The notes: a model not told the origin generated them from the letters alone. A DNA stretch of 64,000 nt from Bacteroidota bacterium (GCA_016713765.1 JADJON010000001.1:1860001-1924000); one strand, 5' to 3'. Positions 17,314 through 26,860 are shown, numbered from the stretch's first letter. Program-made: numbers and translations.

Positions 17314-19505
17314 AGGCTTCGGCTCCCGGGCCGGTGGATCTTTCGGGTACGCAGACGCAGGGAGTTCCCGACAACGATCACATCGGAAAATGCCATCGAT
17401 AAAGCGCCCAACATCGGGCTAAGATAACCCGCGGCGGCAATCGGTATCGCAACCACATTGTAGAGGAATGCCCAAAAGAGATTTTGTCGGATCGTCCGGT
17501 AGGTGAGCCGGCTGACCTCAAGCGCGTCCAGCAGGTTCCGGAGATCATCGGAACGCAGCAAAATGACTTGAGAGGATTGGATCGCGACCTGCGTGGCATC
17601 CGACAAACTGATCCCGACACCGGCTTTTGCAAGAGCCGGTGCATCGTTGATGCCGTCGCCCACCATCGCCGTTGGCGCTTTGGCGGAAAGCTTCCCGATG
17701 ATCTCGAGCTTTTCACGGGGGTGTTGCTCGGCAAAAACTTCTTCAATGCCTAAGAATGCTGCAACAAGCTTGCAAGCGTCAGCTTTGTCGCCACTGACCA
17801 GAACTACCCGAACGCCCTTCCTCTTAAGCGTTTGGACGGTTTCATGGGCACCGGTTTTTATCTCGTCAGACAAGTCTGCGGTTGCTAGCAGTTGATTGTT
17901 CTTCAGGACATAGATGCTGTGGCCGAGATCGGCATGAAAATGCTGCACCATCCGGAACGATCCGATCGAGTAGAGGTCACCCTGCCGTGTCCAGCCGTTG
18001 ATACCGATGCCTTTGTCCTCTTCGATTCGTTCCCATTCAAGAGTGTTGCCGGATCGGAATCCTTCCTGCTCCAACGCCCGAACGATCGAACGCCCGATCG
18101 GGTGGGAACTGCGAGATTCCAGGGCATGGAGTACTTCCTTTAATTCCTGTAAACTTCCCTGCAGCACGTTGATCTTTTCGATCCGGAAGTTGCCGGTCGT
18201 CAGCGTGCCCGTCTTGTCGAAGACAACCGTGCGGATACCGGCCAGGGTTTCCAGGGTCGATCCGCCTTTGATCAGGATACCATTACGTGCTGCCCGTCCG
18301 ATGCCGACCATCACAGCGGTCGGTGTAGCCAGGCCCATAGCGCAAGGGCAGGAGATGACCAATACGGCAACACTGTGCAGCACCGAAGCCCCGACGCCGA
18401 TCTGCAACCATAGCCACGAAACTAAAAATGTAATGATCGCAATGGCTACCACCGCCGGAACGAAGATCGCACTGACACGATCCCCAAGGCGTTGGATGGC
18501 GGGTTTGTCGCGTTGTGCTTGTTTCACCATGGCGATGATCTTCGACAAGGTGGTGGAAGTCCCGACATGTTCCGCGATCATTTGGAAATTGCCTTTCACG
18601 ACGATGGAACCACCCGTCACCGATTCATTGATCGTCCGGTCCACCGGCAGGCTCTCACCGGTAAGAAAGGACTCGTCCAGTGAACCCGAACCATACACAA
18701 TTCGACCATCCACCGGTACCCGATCCCCTTCGTTGACCTGAACCTTATCGCCAATCCGTAGTTCACTCACCAATACCGGCTCGAGTTGTACTGCTCCCGA
18801 TGCACCGGTCACAACGCGAAGCGCCTGTTCCGGTTGCAAACGGTTGAGTTCACGGATGGCACTGGTTGTTCGTGCAACCGAACGGTGCTCGATCAGGTTG
18901 CCAAGGAAGATCAGGGTGATGATGGTGGCGGCCGTTTCAAAGAATAAAAATTCTTGCGCGGCTGCCGAACCAGAGAAGCGGATCAAACCCGCCAACGAAT
19001 AGAAGTAGGCCGAGCTGGCACCCATTGTGATCAGGACATCCATGTTTGGGAATCCTGCGAGGATGGATTTCCAGGCAGAACGGCCAAAGTGCATCCAGCC
19101 GATCAACATGACCGGTGTGGCAAGACCGAACTGAACCCAGGGTGAATGCAGCCAATGAAAGGGCAGGAACATGTGGAGGAAAAGCGGAAGGGTGAATGCA
19201 AAGCAGAACCAGAACTTTCGGCTCAGATCGGTCACGGTCTCCAGGCCGTGCGACTCCAGGGAGTCGTCTTGTGTGGTTCGCTGATCCGAACGGGAAGTAA
19301 CTTTGTAACCGAGGTCGTGGATCGCGTCGACCGCGGCATCGACCTTTTCTGGGCCGACTTGTACAAAGGTCACCTCGCCGGTGGCGAAGTCGACGAACAC
19401 GTCCTGAAACCCGGATTTTCTGAGTGATCGGGTAATGGTTTGCGCACAGTTCGCGCAGTCCATTCCTTCTACACGGAGTTGCGTATGATCCGTTACTTCC
19501 TGCAT
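17310..19505 (-). CDS. copA: Copper-translocating P-type ATPase
   Basis: A 731-residue P1B-type ATPase. Order of features: one heavy-metal-associated domain with GMDCANC (Cys17, Cys20); six transmembrane segments before the catalytic part; TGES (282-285); the ion-binding CPC in the sixth helix (386-388), the mark of Cu(I) and Ag(I) pumps; phosphorylated Asp430 in DKTGT; the SHP of the nucleotide domain; GDGINDAPA near 610. The last helix pair carries YN and MAFSD rather than the commoner MALSS, a small departure. It exports copper from the cytoplasm. No copper chaperone or CueR-like regulator is adjacent. Confidence 0.92.
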   Translation of the reverse strand: MQEVTDHTQLRVEGMDCANCAQTITRSLRKSGFQDVFVDFATGEVTFVQVGPEKVDAAVDAIHDLGYKVTSRSDQRTTQDDSLESHGLETVTDLSRKFWFCFAFTLPLFLHMFLPFHWLHSPWVQFGLATPVMLIGWMHFGRSAWKSILAGFPNMDVLITMGASSAYFYSLAGLIRFSGSAAAQEFLFFETAATIITLIFLGNLIEHRSVARTTSAIRELNRLQPEQALRVVTGASGAVQLEPVLVSELRIGDKVQVNEGDRVPVDGRIVYGSGSLDESFLTGESLPVDRTINESVTGGSIVVKGNFQMIAEHVGTSTTLSKIIAMVKQAQRDKPAIQRLGDRVSAIFVPAVVAIAIITFLVSWLWLQIGVGASVLHSVAVLVISCPCAMGLATPTAVMVGIGRAARNGILIKGGSTLETLAGIRTVVFDKTGTLTTGNFRIEKINVLQGSLQELKEVLHALESRSSHPIGRSIVRALEQEGFRSGNTLEWERIEEDKGIGINGWTRQGDLYSIGSFRMVQHFHADLGHSIYVLKNNQLLATADLSDEIKTGAHETVQTLKRKGVRVVLVSGDKADACKLVAAFLGIEEVFAEQHPREKLEIIGKLSAKAPTAMVGDGINDAPALAKAGVGISLSDATQVAIQSSQVILLRSDDLRNLLDALEVSRLTYRTIRQNLFWAFLYNVVAIPIAAAGYLSPMLGALSMAFSDVIVVGNSLRLRTRKIHRPGSRSL

Positions 19506-19563
19506 GGCCGGAATACGTTCAAAGGTACGGAACCTCTACCCAGTGCCGGGCGAAATGGGCAGA

Positions 19564-19592
19564 AAACAAAAAGGGCTGTCTCATCGACAGCC
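19564..19592 (-). terminator. Terminator of tRNA-His
   Basis: On the minus strand a GGCTGTC/GACAGCC stem with a 5-nt loop is followed by CTTTTTGTTTT. It lies between the tRNA and copA. Confidence 0.85.
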
Positions 19593-19601
19593 ACTGTTTC
19601 G

Positions 19602-19676
<75 letters not shown>

Positions 19677-19705
19677 ATGAACCGCCTGACGGGCAAGCGG
19701 GGCCG

Positions 19706-19734
19706 CAAAAATAGGAAATTTTTAGGATTATCAA
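19706..19734 (-). promoter_or_regulatory. Promoter of tRNA-His
   Basis: Minus strand TTG (19734-19732), 18 bases, TATTTTTG (19713-19706). This fits TTG-N18-TAnnTTTG and lies about 30 bases before the tRNA 5' end. Confidence 0.7.
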
Positions 19735-19798
19735 ACAAAGACGCCCATTGCCGTTAATGCGAAACGGAATCCGGGCCTGACCTCCACTAAAGGGAAGC

Positions 19799-20356
19799 TC
19801 ACTTCAGTTCATCCTGCAGATAATCCTCCCAGCGCTTGGTCTTGTAAAGATCCTCCGCGAAATACCGCATCACGATCAGCATCTGCCGGTTGTCCATGTA
19901 ACCGGGTACAGGGCCGATCGGATTCATCTTGTCATCGAGAAATACGGTAGTAGGATACGACATCTGTCCATTCAGCAGGACGGCAGCAAGTTCGTTCGAT
20001 CGGTATTCAGGTTTGAAGCCATATGTTTTTCCCTGAAAATGCAGCGAGTCTTTCGTCTCTGCATCCATTTTAACCGCGTAGAAATGTTCGTTGAGATACT
20101 TTGCCACTGCCTTATCCCGATAGGTGCTGGCGTCCATTTTTTTACACCATCCGCACCAATTCGTATAAATATCAAGCAGGAGCTTTTTGGGTTTTTCCTG
20201 TTGCAGTTTACTGGCCTCTTGCCAGGTATACCATTGCACTTGTTCACCGGATTCCTGGGCTTGCAAATAGCTTGGAATCAGGTAAACGGCGATCCAAACC
20301 AAAACAAGACGAAGGATCAGGCGAGGACGAAAAACGAGTGCGGGGCTGACAAACAT
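19799..20356 (-). CDS. Periplasmic thioredoxin-fold protein (WCGWC)
   Basis: About 185 residues from the ATG at 20356; a longer frame to 20392 adds 12 residues that do not look like a signal sequence. Residues 10-30 are a hydrophobic export segment (LILRLVLVWIAVYLIPS). The rest is a thioredoxin fold with the redox motif WCGWCKK and the cis-proline region SYPTTVFL. The motif and fold match the DsbD C-terminal/thioredoxin_7 group, which reduces or oxidises disulfides in exported proteins. It stands alone between tRNA-His and the MaoC gene, all on the minus strand. Confidence 0.85.
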   Translation of the reverse strand: MFVSPALVFRPRLILRLVLVWIAVYLIPSYLQAQESGEQVQWYTWQEASKLQQEKPKKLLLDIYTNWCGWCKKMDASTYRDKAVAKYLNEHFYAVKMDAETKDSLHFQGKTYGFKPEYRSNELAAVLLNGQMSYPTTVFLDDKMNPIGPVPGYMDNRQMLIVMRYFAEDLYKTKRWEDYLQDELK

Positions 20357-20412
20357 TCCGTTAAATATAATCGGATCAGGGTAAAAATCCAAATTCGAGC
20401 TTTTCCTACAAT

Positions 20413-20835
20413 CTAGCTATCCCGGTGTAGGACCAGCATTTCAAGGTGTTGTACGAGGCTGCCGTCAGCCTGCTCAAAATTGAAATTCCAGCGTATCGAG
20501 CGTGATTTTTTCTCCGGATGTTCAATCACTTCGCTGATGACCAGTCGGCAACGGATCGGCTGGTCGGGGTAAACAGGACGTAGGAATTTCCAATTATCCA
20601 GCGCCAATCCGCAAAGTACACTGGCACCAAACCGCGGCACCCAGACTTCCTTATAGAACAGATTAAATATATGTGGTCCGCTGGCGACCAGGTCTTTGAA
20701 CATATGGCGCTTCGCGGTGGATTCATCCAGATGGAATTCCAACGGATCATACGCGCGGGCAAAGTCCCTGATTGCATCACGGCTCAAGGAACGGACACCC
20801 AGATCCAGTTCAGTTCCTGCTTTTGGTAGTTGCAT
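20413..20835 (-). CDS. MaoC-like hotdog-fold dehydratase
   Basis: About 140 residues from ATG 20835 (a further ATG at 20856 adds seven residues). The hotdog fold and hydratase motif of the MaoC family are visible as an Asp-rich block (YDPLEFHLDE) followed by FKDLVASGPH, where Asp and His form the catalytic pair in (R)-specific enoyl-CoA hydratases. Substrate chain length is unknown. It lies 57 bases before the thioredoxin gene and after the POT gene terminator. Confidence 0.8.
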   Translation of the reverse strand: MQLPKAGTELDLGVRSLSRDAIRDFARAYDPLEFHLDESTAKRHMFKDLVASGPHIFNLFYKEVWVPRFGASVLCGLALDNWKFLRPVYPDQPIRCRLVISEVIEHPEKKSRSIRWNFNFEQADGSLVQHLEMLVLHRDS

Positions 20836-20844
20836 TCGGTAAAG

Positions 20845-20890
20845 GTAAAAATGCAAACGGCGACGCTTTTCTAAAAAAGCGCCGCCGTTT
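20845..20890 (-). terminator. Terminator of the POT transporter gene
   Basis: A 16-bp stem with one A-C mismatch (20855-20870 with 20873-20890) and, on the minus strand, a GCATTTTTA tail. Confidence 0.8.
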
Positions 20891-20910
20891 GAAAGATGTA
20901 AAACGTTGGA

Positions 20911-22473
20911 TCAGTGAACGCCGTGCATCATTCTGCTCAGCCAACGATACAGTACGAACAGCAACAAGGCAGCGGCCCCGCTCATGACGATGAAGATCAT
21001 GAAGAAGCTGTACAGATCCGCGATTTGGAATCCCAAAATGGAGGGGATCTCGACTGGTCCCGTAGCAGCAGCGGCATGTTCTCCGGCTCCCGGAGGGATC
21101 AGGGCGCTGAGTGATCCTGCCAGTTTGTTGGCGGCGGCATTGGCGAGGAACCAGGTGCCCATCAGCAGGGAAGCGAAGCGGATGGGAGCCAGTTTGGATA
21201 CCATCGACAAGCCGATTGGTGAAAGACAAAGTTCGCCCATGGTGTGCAATACGTACAAGACGATCAGCCACCACATCGAGATCTTAATCGATGCATCAAC
21301 GCCTTTTACGCCAATGGCAATCACGATATAACCGACGCAAAGGAGCGCGAGGCCAATCGCCATCTTGAGCGGCGAAGGTGGCTCGGCACCGCGTCTGCCG
21401 AGGCTGACCCACAGGCTGCTGAACAAGGGTGCCAGCAGGATGATCCCAAGTGGATTGATGGATTGGAACCAGGAAGCCGGCATCTCCCAACTCCCGATAT
21501 GCCGGTTGGTCTGCTGGTCGGCGAAGATCGTTAGTGAAGCTCCGGCCTGCTCGAAAGCTGACCAAAAGAATACAACGAAGAATGCCAGAATAAAGATCAC
21601 CCATATGCGCTCTTTCTCGTTTCCGGAAAGGGAACCGTCGGTGATGATCAAAGCGGGAACAGCAATAGCGGAAGAGAAGATGAGTGCGCCGATGAGATCA
21701 AGTCCCATCAACTTGTTAAAGGCCCATACCAATCCGATACCGATGACCAGGATCGCGAGAATCTTGTTCATGTTCGTGGAACCTGCCGCCTTCGCCGCGG
21801 CGGGCTCTCCCTTACGGTAGTGCGCCGGAGGCATTCCAACCGGTTTCCCCTCCGGATCGATGAGGTACTTGTGCTTCGTCAGTTCAAAGATGATTACACT
21901 GATGATCATCCCGATTCCCGCAGCGAGAAAGCCCCAGCGGAAATCGTGAATATCGCCGGTGTCGCCTAAGCCTCCGCAGACAAGCGGAGAAAAGAATGCG
22001 CCCAGGTTAATGCCCATATAGAAGATCGTGAACGCCCCGTCGACCCTTGCGTCACCCTTCGGATAGAGCTGGCCCACCATGGTGGAGATATTCGGTTTGA
22101 AGAATCCGTTCCCGATGATCAGAAAGCCCAGTCCTGCAAGCATGGCCGTGTTCGATGTCGCGGTACCAAGCGAGTTGCCGCTCATGAACATCAGGATCTG
22201 TCCGATTGCCATCAGGATACCTCCCACGAGGATACTCCGACGGTTTCCCCAATAACGGTCGCTGATGTATCCTCCGATCAATGGTGTCAGGTAAACCAGA
22301 CCGGTATAACTGCCATAAATGTTCGATGCGTCCTTTTCACTCATCATCAATGCCTTCACCAGGAAGAGCATCAGGATGGCACGCATACCGTAATAGCTGA
22401 ATCGCTCCCACATCTCGGTGATGAAGAGGATATACAAGCCTTTCGGGTGCCCTTTCGAAGCGGTTTGACTCAT
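20911..22473 (-). CDS. POT/PTR-family proton-dependent peptide transporter
   Basis: A 520-residue member of the major facilitator superfamily with about 14 membrane segments. The PTR2 signature near the N-terminus is clear (FITEMWERFSYYGMRA, residues 16-31), including the ExxERFxYY proton/peptide motif. Family members import di- and tripeptides with protons. A single gene: it has its own terminator and about 120 bases of upstream spacer shared with the divergent MORN gene. Confidence 0.92.
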   Translation of the reverse strand: MSQTASKGHPKGLYILFITEMWERFSYYGMRAILMLFLVKALMMSEKDASNIYGSYTGLVYLTPLIGGYISDRYWGNRRSILVGGILMAIGQILMFMSGNSLGTATSNTAMLAGLGFLIIGNGFFKPNISTMVGQLYPKGDARVDGAFTIFYMGINLGAFFSPLVCGGLGDTGDIHDFRWGFLAAGIGMIISVIIFELTKHKYLIDPEGKPVGMPPAHYRKGEPAAAKAAGSTNMNKILAILVIGIGLVWAFNKLMGLDLIGALIFSSAIAVPALIITDGSLSGNEKERIWVIFILAFFVVFFWSAFEQAGASLTIFADQQTNRHIGSWEMPASWFQSINPLGIILLAPLFSSLWVSLGRRGAEPPSPLKMAIGLALLCVGYIVIAIGVKGVDASIKISMWWLIVLYVLHTMGELCLSPIGLSMVSKLAPIRFASLLMGTWFLANAAANKLAGSLSALIPPGAGEHAAAATGPVEIPSILGFQIADLYSFFMIFIVMSGAAALLLFVLYRWLSRMMHGVH

Positions 22474-22582
22474 ATGAATTAGTCTGTTTTTAGAAGGATA
22501 AGCCGCAATGTAGCGAAATTTTAATACCCTCCTCAGCGTTGTACGGTTGCTGAAAGCCCGGAAAAAGGTTCGCTCAGCAAAC

Positions 22583-22590
22583 TATCTTTG
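22583..22590 (+). promoter_or_regulatory. -7 element before the MORN gene
   Basis: TATCTTTG ends four bases before ATG 22595, again predicting a leaderless message. It argues against any start upstream of 22595. Confidence 0.5.
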
Positions 22591-22594
22591 CTCC

Positions 22595-23335
22595 ATGTTT
22601 CGATACCTTCTCCTGGCTTTGCTGCTCGGCAGTCTGGCTGCCCCGGCACAGAAATACTCGGTCTTCAAGGGCGATACCATCAACCGGTCGGACGCGAAAG
22701 GACGTAAGCAAGGGGTATGGAAGCGTTACTATGCCAATGATACGTTGTTCTCCGAAGGACAGTACAAGGATGGCAAGGCGATCGGTACATTCCGCACTTT
22801 TTACAAGAATGGCAAGCAACAGGCTATCATGACCTATCGCGGCATGACCGAGCGTTGCGATGCCATCGTGTATGCGGAAGCCGGACATCTGATGGCAAAA
22901 GGCGTTTACCAAAGTCAGAAGAAAGACAGTGTGTGGAGCTATTTCTCCGAACAGGGAAAGCTTCAGTCTTTGGAACAGTACCAGAAGGGAAAAAAGGAAG
23001 GGAAATGGGAGGTCTTTTACCCGGAAGGAAATCCATCGCAGACGCTCTTCTATAAAGCGGATAAGAAGAACGGTTTATACAAGGAGTTCTTTAAAAACGG
23101 GAAGACCAAGATCGAAGGTGTTATGAAAAACGATGCCTTTGAAGGAAAGGTCACGGTCTATCACCCCAGCGGAAAGGTGTGGCAACAGGGGGTATATAAG
23201 AATGGCGTGAAAGATGGCAAGTGGATCGTACTGGACGAAGCAGGGAAGACGGAACGGGAGGAAATTTATAAGTCCGGCTTTCTCCTGAACCCCGTAGCGG
23301 AACCGGAAACCCCGATCGCGGAACCCGAAAAATAA
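22595..23335 (+). CDS. Exported YwqK/MORN-repeat protein
   Basis: A 246-residue protein. Residues 2-17 form a signal peptide (FRYLLLALLLGSLAA, cut after PAQ). The rest is about eight MORN-variant repeats of 22-24 residues with patterns such as YKDGKAIGTFRTFYKNGK and YQKGKKEGKWEVFYPEGN. Databases label this group toxin-antitoxin YwqK-family antitoxin, but no toxin is next to it and the protein is exported, so that name should not be read as a function. The C-terminus is Pro/Glu rich. An open frame extends upstream to 22547, but the first 16 residues are basic and would precede the signal sequence. Confidence 0.8.
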   Translation: MFRYLLLALLLGSLAAPAQKYSVFKGDTINRSDAKGRKQGVWKRYYANDTLFSEGQYKDGKAIGTFRTFYKNGKQQAIMTYRGMTERCDAIVYAEAGHLMAKGVYQSQKKDSVWSYFSEQGKLQSLEQYQKGKKEGKWEVFYPEGNPSQTLFYKADKKNGLYKEFFKNGKTKIEGVMKNDAFEGKVTVYHPSGKVWQQGVYKNGVKDGKWIVLDEAGKTEREEIYKSGFLLNPVAEPETPIAEPEK

Positions 23336-23337
23336 GC

Positions 23338-23345
23338 TATCTTTG
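23338..23345 (+). promoter_or_regulatory. -7 element before mnmA
   Basis: TATCTTTG just after the MORN gene stop codon, 64 bases before the mnmA ATG. No matching TTG lies at -33. Confidence 0.45.
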
Positions 23346-23409
23346 CAGGCTGTTGAAAGCCAAATAATAGCTTGTTTTTGAGCCGTTTATAGGGCTATTC
23401 CGGAAATTC

Positions 23410-24522
23410 ATGAGTAAAAAAGGACGTGTCTTAATGGCCATGAGCGGAGGAATCGACTCCTCTGTTTCCGCCGTACTGCTGCACGAGCAGGGGTACGAAG
23501 TGGTGGGCATTACCATGAAGACCTGGGACTACGTCAGCTCCGGAAGTTCAAAGAAGGAAACCGGTTGTTGCTCGCTCGATTCCATCAACGACGCGCGCTC
23601 CATCGCGGTCTCCATGGGTTTCCCGCATTATATCCTCGACATCCGGGAAGAATTCGGACAGCATGTAATCGACAATTTTGTCGACGAGTACCTGGCCGGC
23701 AGAACACCGAATCCCTGTGTCCGCTGCAACACCCACATTAAATGGGAGGCGTTGCTCAAGCGCGCCGACATGCTCGATTGTGAGTATATCGCGACCGGAC
23801 ACTATGCCAAAGTCCGTAGGCACGACAATGGCCGCTACGTAGTCAGCAAAGGCCTGGATGCATGGAAGGATCAAAGCTATGTCCTTTGGGGCGTCAAACA
23901 GGAGTGCTTGTCGCGTACCTTATTTCCGGTAGGTGGTTTTGAAAAGCCCGCGATCCGTCGAATGGCGGCTGAAATGGGCTTCCATGAATTGGCCAATAAA
24001 CCGGAGAGCTACGAGATCTGCTTCATCCCCGACAACGACTACCGTTCGTTCCTCAAGCGTAGGGTGGAAGGGATCGAGGAAAAGCTGGCAGGCGGGAAAT
24101 TCATCAACCGGAAAGGTGAAGTCCTCGGGCAGCATAAGGGCTATCCATTCTATACGATCGGGCAGCGAAAAGGCTTGGATATCGCTTTGGGTGAACCAGC
24201 TTATGTCATTGATATTCAACCATCTGACAATGTTGTAGTGCTGGGTAGCTTCGAGGAGCTCCAAAAGCAAGAAATGCGCGTTCGTGACCTGAACCTTATG
24301 AAGTACGCTTCGTTAGAGAATCCATTGGAAACCGTCACGCGCATCCGCTACAAAGACAAGGGGACTCCCAGTACCCTGGTTCCGGATGGTGATCGCCTCA
24401 AGGTGCTGTTCCATGCACCCGTGGCTGCTGTCACCCCCGGTCAGAGCGCCGTCTTCTACGAAGGCGATGATGTGGTAGGTGGCGGTTTTATCGCGCCGGC
24501 CGATGACCTTCAATCGAACTAA
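23410..24522 (+). CDS. mnmA: tRNA-specific 2-thiouridylase MnmA
   Basis: A 370-residue enzyme that thiolates U34 of tRNA-Lys, -Glu and -Gln. The PP-loop SGGIDSS is at residues 12-18; the two catalytic cysteines are Cys103 in NPCVRCN and Cys204 in YEICFIP, which form the persulfide/disulfide pair. The C-terminal beta-barrel follows (IGQRKGLDIALGEPAYV). Length matches the family. The following lipoprotein gene overlaps its 3' end by about 20 bases. Confidence 0.96.
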   Translation: MSKKGRVLMAMSGGIDSSVSAVLLHEQGYEVVGITMKTWDYVSSGSSKKETGCCSLDSINDARSIAVSMGFPHYILDIREEFGQHVIDNFVDEYLAGRTPNPCVRCNTHIKWEALLKRADMLDCEYIATGHYAKVRRHDNGRYVVSKGLDAWKDQSYVLWGVKQECLSRTLFPVGGFEKPAIRRMAAEMGFHELANKPESYEICFIPDNDYRSFLKRRVEGIEEKLAGGKFINRKGEVLGQHKGYPFYTIGQRKGLDIALGEPAYVIDIQPSDNVVVLGSFEELQKQEMRVRDLNLMKYASLENPLETVTRIRYKDKGTPSTLVPDGDRLKVLFHAPVAAVTPGQSAVFYEGDDVVGGGFIAPADDLQSN

Positions 24523-25213
24523 CCCTTTCCCGCTTTTTCGTCTGGTCTGTTTCTGCGGCCTGCTGGTGCCGTTCCTGCTTTCGTGTAAAAAGGAAAAACA
24601 GGATCCGCTGCCCATCTCCTTCGATTATTTCCCGACCGAGCGCGGCTGTTATGTGATCTTCGAGGTGGATTCCGTCGTGCATGCGGAGAACGACAACAAC
24701 AACGACGATTCGGTCTATGCCTACCACTACGAGGTTATGGAATTGATCGATTCGTCCTTCATCGATGGCTCCGGCCGCTCCGCACAGGTACTGAAGCGCT
24801 ATCACAGGTTGACCGATGGGGATCCCTGGAACCTGACCTCTGTATGGACCCAGACCCTGACGGTTTCAGCCGCCTACCGGTTCGAAGACAACATCACCTT
24901 TCATAAGCTGGCCTTCCCCATTTCAGAAAACACGACCTGGGACGGTAACGACATGAATACACTGGATGAAGAGTTGTATGCCTACGAAGACTATCATGTC
25001 AGCCGTTCGGTGAACGGAATGGCATTCGATTCGACCCTTTCCGTACTCCAACGCGACGACAATAACTTCGTGGAGCGTGTTTATGGGCAGGAGATCTACG
25101 CGAACGGTGTGGGGTTGATCCGGCGTCAGCGCGACGACCTGGGTAAGCGAAACGGAATCGTTGTGAAAGGGACGGAATTTACCATGCAGGTAAAGGATTA
25201 CGGACCGCGATAG
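24503..25213 (+). CDS. Putative lipoprotein of unknown function
   Basis: About 236 residues from ATG 24503, overlapping mnmA by 20 bases; an ATG at 24479 would overlap by 44. After a basic start comes a hydrophobic stretch and a lipobox (FLLSC followed by KKEK), so it is an exported lipoprotein. The mature part is acidic, rich in Asp, Asn and Tyr, beta-type in character and without a recognised domain. Tight spacing to mnmA suggests shared transcription. Followed by a strong terminator. Confidence 0.75.
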   Translation: MTFNRTNPFPLFRLVCFCGLLVPFLLSCKKEKQDPLPISFDYFPTERGCYVIFEVDSVVHAENDNNNDDSVYAYHYEVMELIDSSFIDGSGRSAQVLKRYHRLTDGDPWNLTSVWTQTLTVSAAYRFEDNITFHKLAFPISENTTWDGNDMNTLDEELYAYEDYHVSRSVNGMAFDSTLSVLQRDDNNFVERVYGQEIYANGVGLIRRQRDDLGKRNGIVVKGTEFTMQVKDYGPR

Positions 25214-25222
25214 GCAGGATGA

Positions 25223-25278
25223 CCGATAAAGAAAAAAGCCGCCCGGAGAATGTCCAGGCGGCTTTTTTTCTTTATCGG
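25223..25278. terminator. Bidirectional terminator between the lipoprotein gene and gap
   Basis: A 21-bp stem, with one bulged T, joins 25223-25243 to 25257-25278. The A-rich and T-rich flanks allow function on both strands for the converging genes. Confidence 0.92.
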
Positions 25279-25285
25279 TGAGGGA

Positions 25286-26770
25286 TCAATAGTAGCGCAG
25301 CCGGATCACGTCGGCCAAATACTTGGCGTAACGGATCACCTGGCGGCTATAACCGTACTCGTTGTCGTACCAGACGTACAGCACGGCGCTCTTGTTGTCC
25401 TTGGAAACGATGGTAGCAGGGGAGTCAACAATCGAGGCGCAGGAGTTGCCGACCAAATCCGTCGAGACAAGCTCGTTCGAGACGGAATACTGGATCTGCT
25501 CGACCAGGTCTCCCGACAGCGCGGCATTGCGCAAGACTTCGTTGATACCCTCTTTGCTGGTCTCGGACTTCAGGGTGAGGTTGAGGATTGCCAGTGAAAC
25601 ATCGGGGGTAGGGACCCGGACCGCGTTACCGGTGAGCTTGCCCGCCAGTTGCGGCAACACCTTGGCAACCGCTTTGTCGGCACCGGTTTCCGTGATGACC
25701 ATGTTGAGCGCGGCGGAGCGTCCCCGGCGGTACTTCTTGTGGAAGTTGTCGAGCAGGTTCTGGTCGTTCGTATAGGAGTGGATCGTTTCGATGTGTCCGC
25801 GCTCGATACCGAGGTTCTTCTCGATTACGGCCAGCACCGGTACAATGGCGTTCGTCGTGCAGGAGGCTGCCGAGAACACGGTTTCCTTGTGATGATCGAA
25901 AGCGTTTTCGTTCACGCCATACACGACGTTCGGCACATCCCCTTTGCCCGGAGCGGTCAGCAACACTTTGCTGACGCCTTTTGCCAGCAGGTGCTTGCCA
26001 AGCCCTTCCCGGTCACGCACCACACCGGTATTATCGATCACCAGGGCATCGTGGATGCCATAGCTGGTATAATCGATGGAAGCGGGATCATTCGCGGCGA
26101 TCATGTGGACGGTGTGGCCGTTCACGATCAGTGCTTTGTTCTTAAAGTCTTCGATCACCGTTCCGGGGAATGCTCCGTGAACGGAGTCGTTGCGCAGCAG
26201 GTCACCGCGTTTGGTGATGTCTTCATCCGTGTTGGTTCGGGTCACCACGGCGCGGAGACGTAACTGTTCTCCTTTACCGGCTTGGGAGATGAGCTCGCGG
26301 GCCAGCAGACGTCCGATTCGACCGAAGCCATACAAGACGACGTCGCGCGGGATGATGGAACGCTTTTCCTTGCCAATGAATCCTTTCATCTTATCGGCAA
26401 CGAAATCCTCCGCCCCCTTGTATTTGGCGCGCTCGGCCAGCCATTCGGCAGACAGGCGACCGATATCGATACGGGCCGGCGCCAGATCGAGTTTATTCAT
26501 TTCCTTGGCCAGCGCCAGGGTGTCCAGTACGTTGATGGGTTTCTTGACGACTTCCTTCGCGTACTGGTGCAGGTTGAGGATCTCGCTCGCGCTGCGGTCG
26601 ACGAGTTGGTTGCGGAAGAGCACCAGCTCGACCGATTTGTCGAACCAGAGACTGCCCGTCACGTGGATCAGCGCGATTGCCGCTTTCTCCAGTTGGATCC
26701 AGTCTGCCAGTTCCGTTTCGTAATTGTCTTTGTGATTCATCACCGTCTTGTTCGCTTCTTCAAGTGCCAT
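25286..26770 (-). CDS. gap: Glyceraldehyde-3-phosphate dehydrogenase, long form
   Basis: A 494-residue enzyme, about 150 residues longer than ordinary GAPDH. Residues 1-140 form a helical N-terminal extension with no signal peptide. The NAD-binding motif is YGFGRIGRLLAREL (147-160) and the catalytic Cys304 lies in SAASCTTNAIVP. His of the catalytic pair is in ETIHSYTND. The C-terminus has the WYDNEYGYS signature. This long group exists in several proteobacteria and Bacteroidota, so it is a known subfamily rather than a new fusion. Cofactor preference and direction (glycolysis or gluconeogenesis) cannot be told. Confidence 0.9.
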   Translation of the reverse strand: MALEEANKTVMNHKDNYETELADWIQLEKAAIALIHVTGSLWFDKSVELVLFRNQLVDRSASEILNLHQYAKEVVKKPINVLDTLALAKEMNKLDLAPARIDIGRLSAEWLAERAKYKGAEDFVADKMKGFIGKEKRSIIPRDVVLYGFGRIGRLLARELISQAGKGEQLRLRAVVTRTNTDEDITKRGDLLRNDSVHGAFPGTVIEDFKNKALIVNGHTVHMIAANDPASIDYTSYGIHDALVIDNTGVVRDREGLGKHLLAKGVSKVLLTAPGKGDVPNVVYGVNENAFDHHKETVFSAASCTTNAIVPVLAVIEKNLGIERGHIETIHSYTNDQNLLDNFHKKYRRGRSAALNMVITETGADKAVAKVLPQLAGKLTGNAVRVPTPDVSLAILNLTLKSETSKEGINEVLRNAALSGDLVEQIQYSVSNELVSTDLVGNSCASIVDSPATIVSKDNKSAVLYVWYDNEYGYSRQVIRYAKYLADVIRLRYY

Positions 26771-26810
26771 GATTGGTAGTTAGGGATGGTTGAGTCTTGC
26801 TTTTAAACGC

Positions 26811-26840
26811 GAACAGCTTTCATGGTGGTGAAAGCTGTTC
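26811..26840 (-). terminator. Hairpin after rpoD, probable weak terminator
   Basis: A perfect 12-bp stem (26811-26822 with 26829-26840), loop of six. On the minus strand the tail is GCGTTTAAAAG, so the T run is short. Confidence 0.55.
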
Positions 26841-26860
26841 CTGCGCCCGGGGCGCTATGA

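Noticed and set aside
22595..23335. Toxin-antitoxin system suggested by the YwqK family name
   Set aside because: The protein has a signal peptide and MORN repeats and there is no toxin gene on either side.
25286..26770. Long GAPDH as a new domain fusion
   Set aside because: The extended form of about 480 residues is an established GAPDH subfamily in several phyla.
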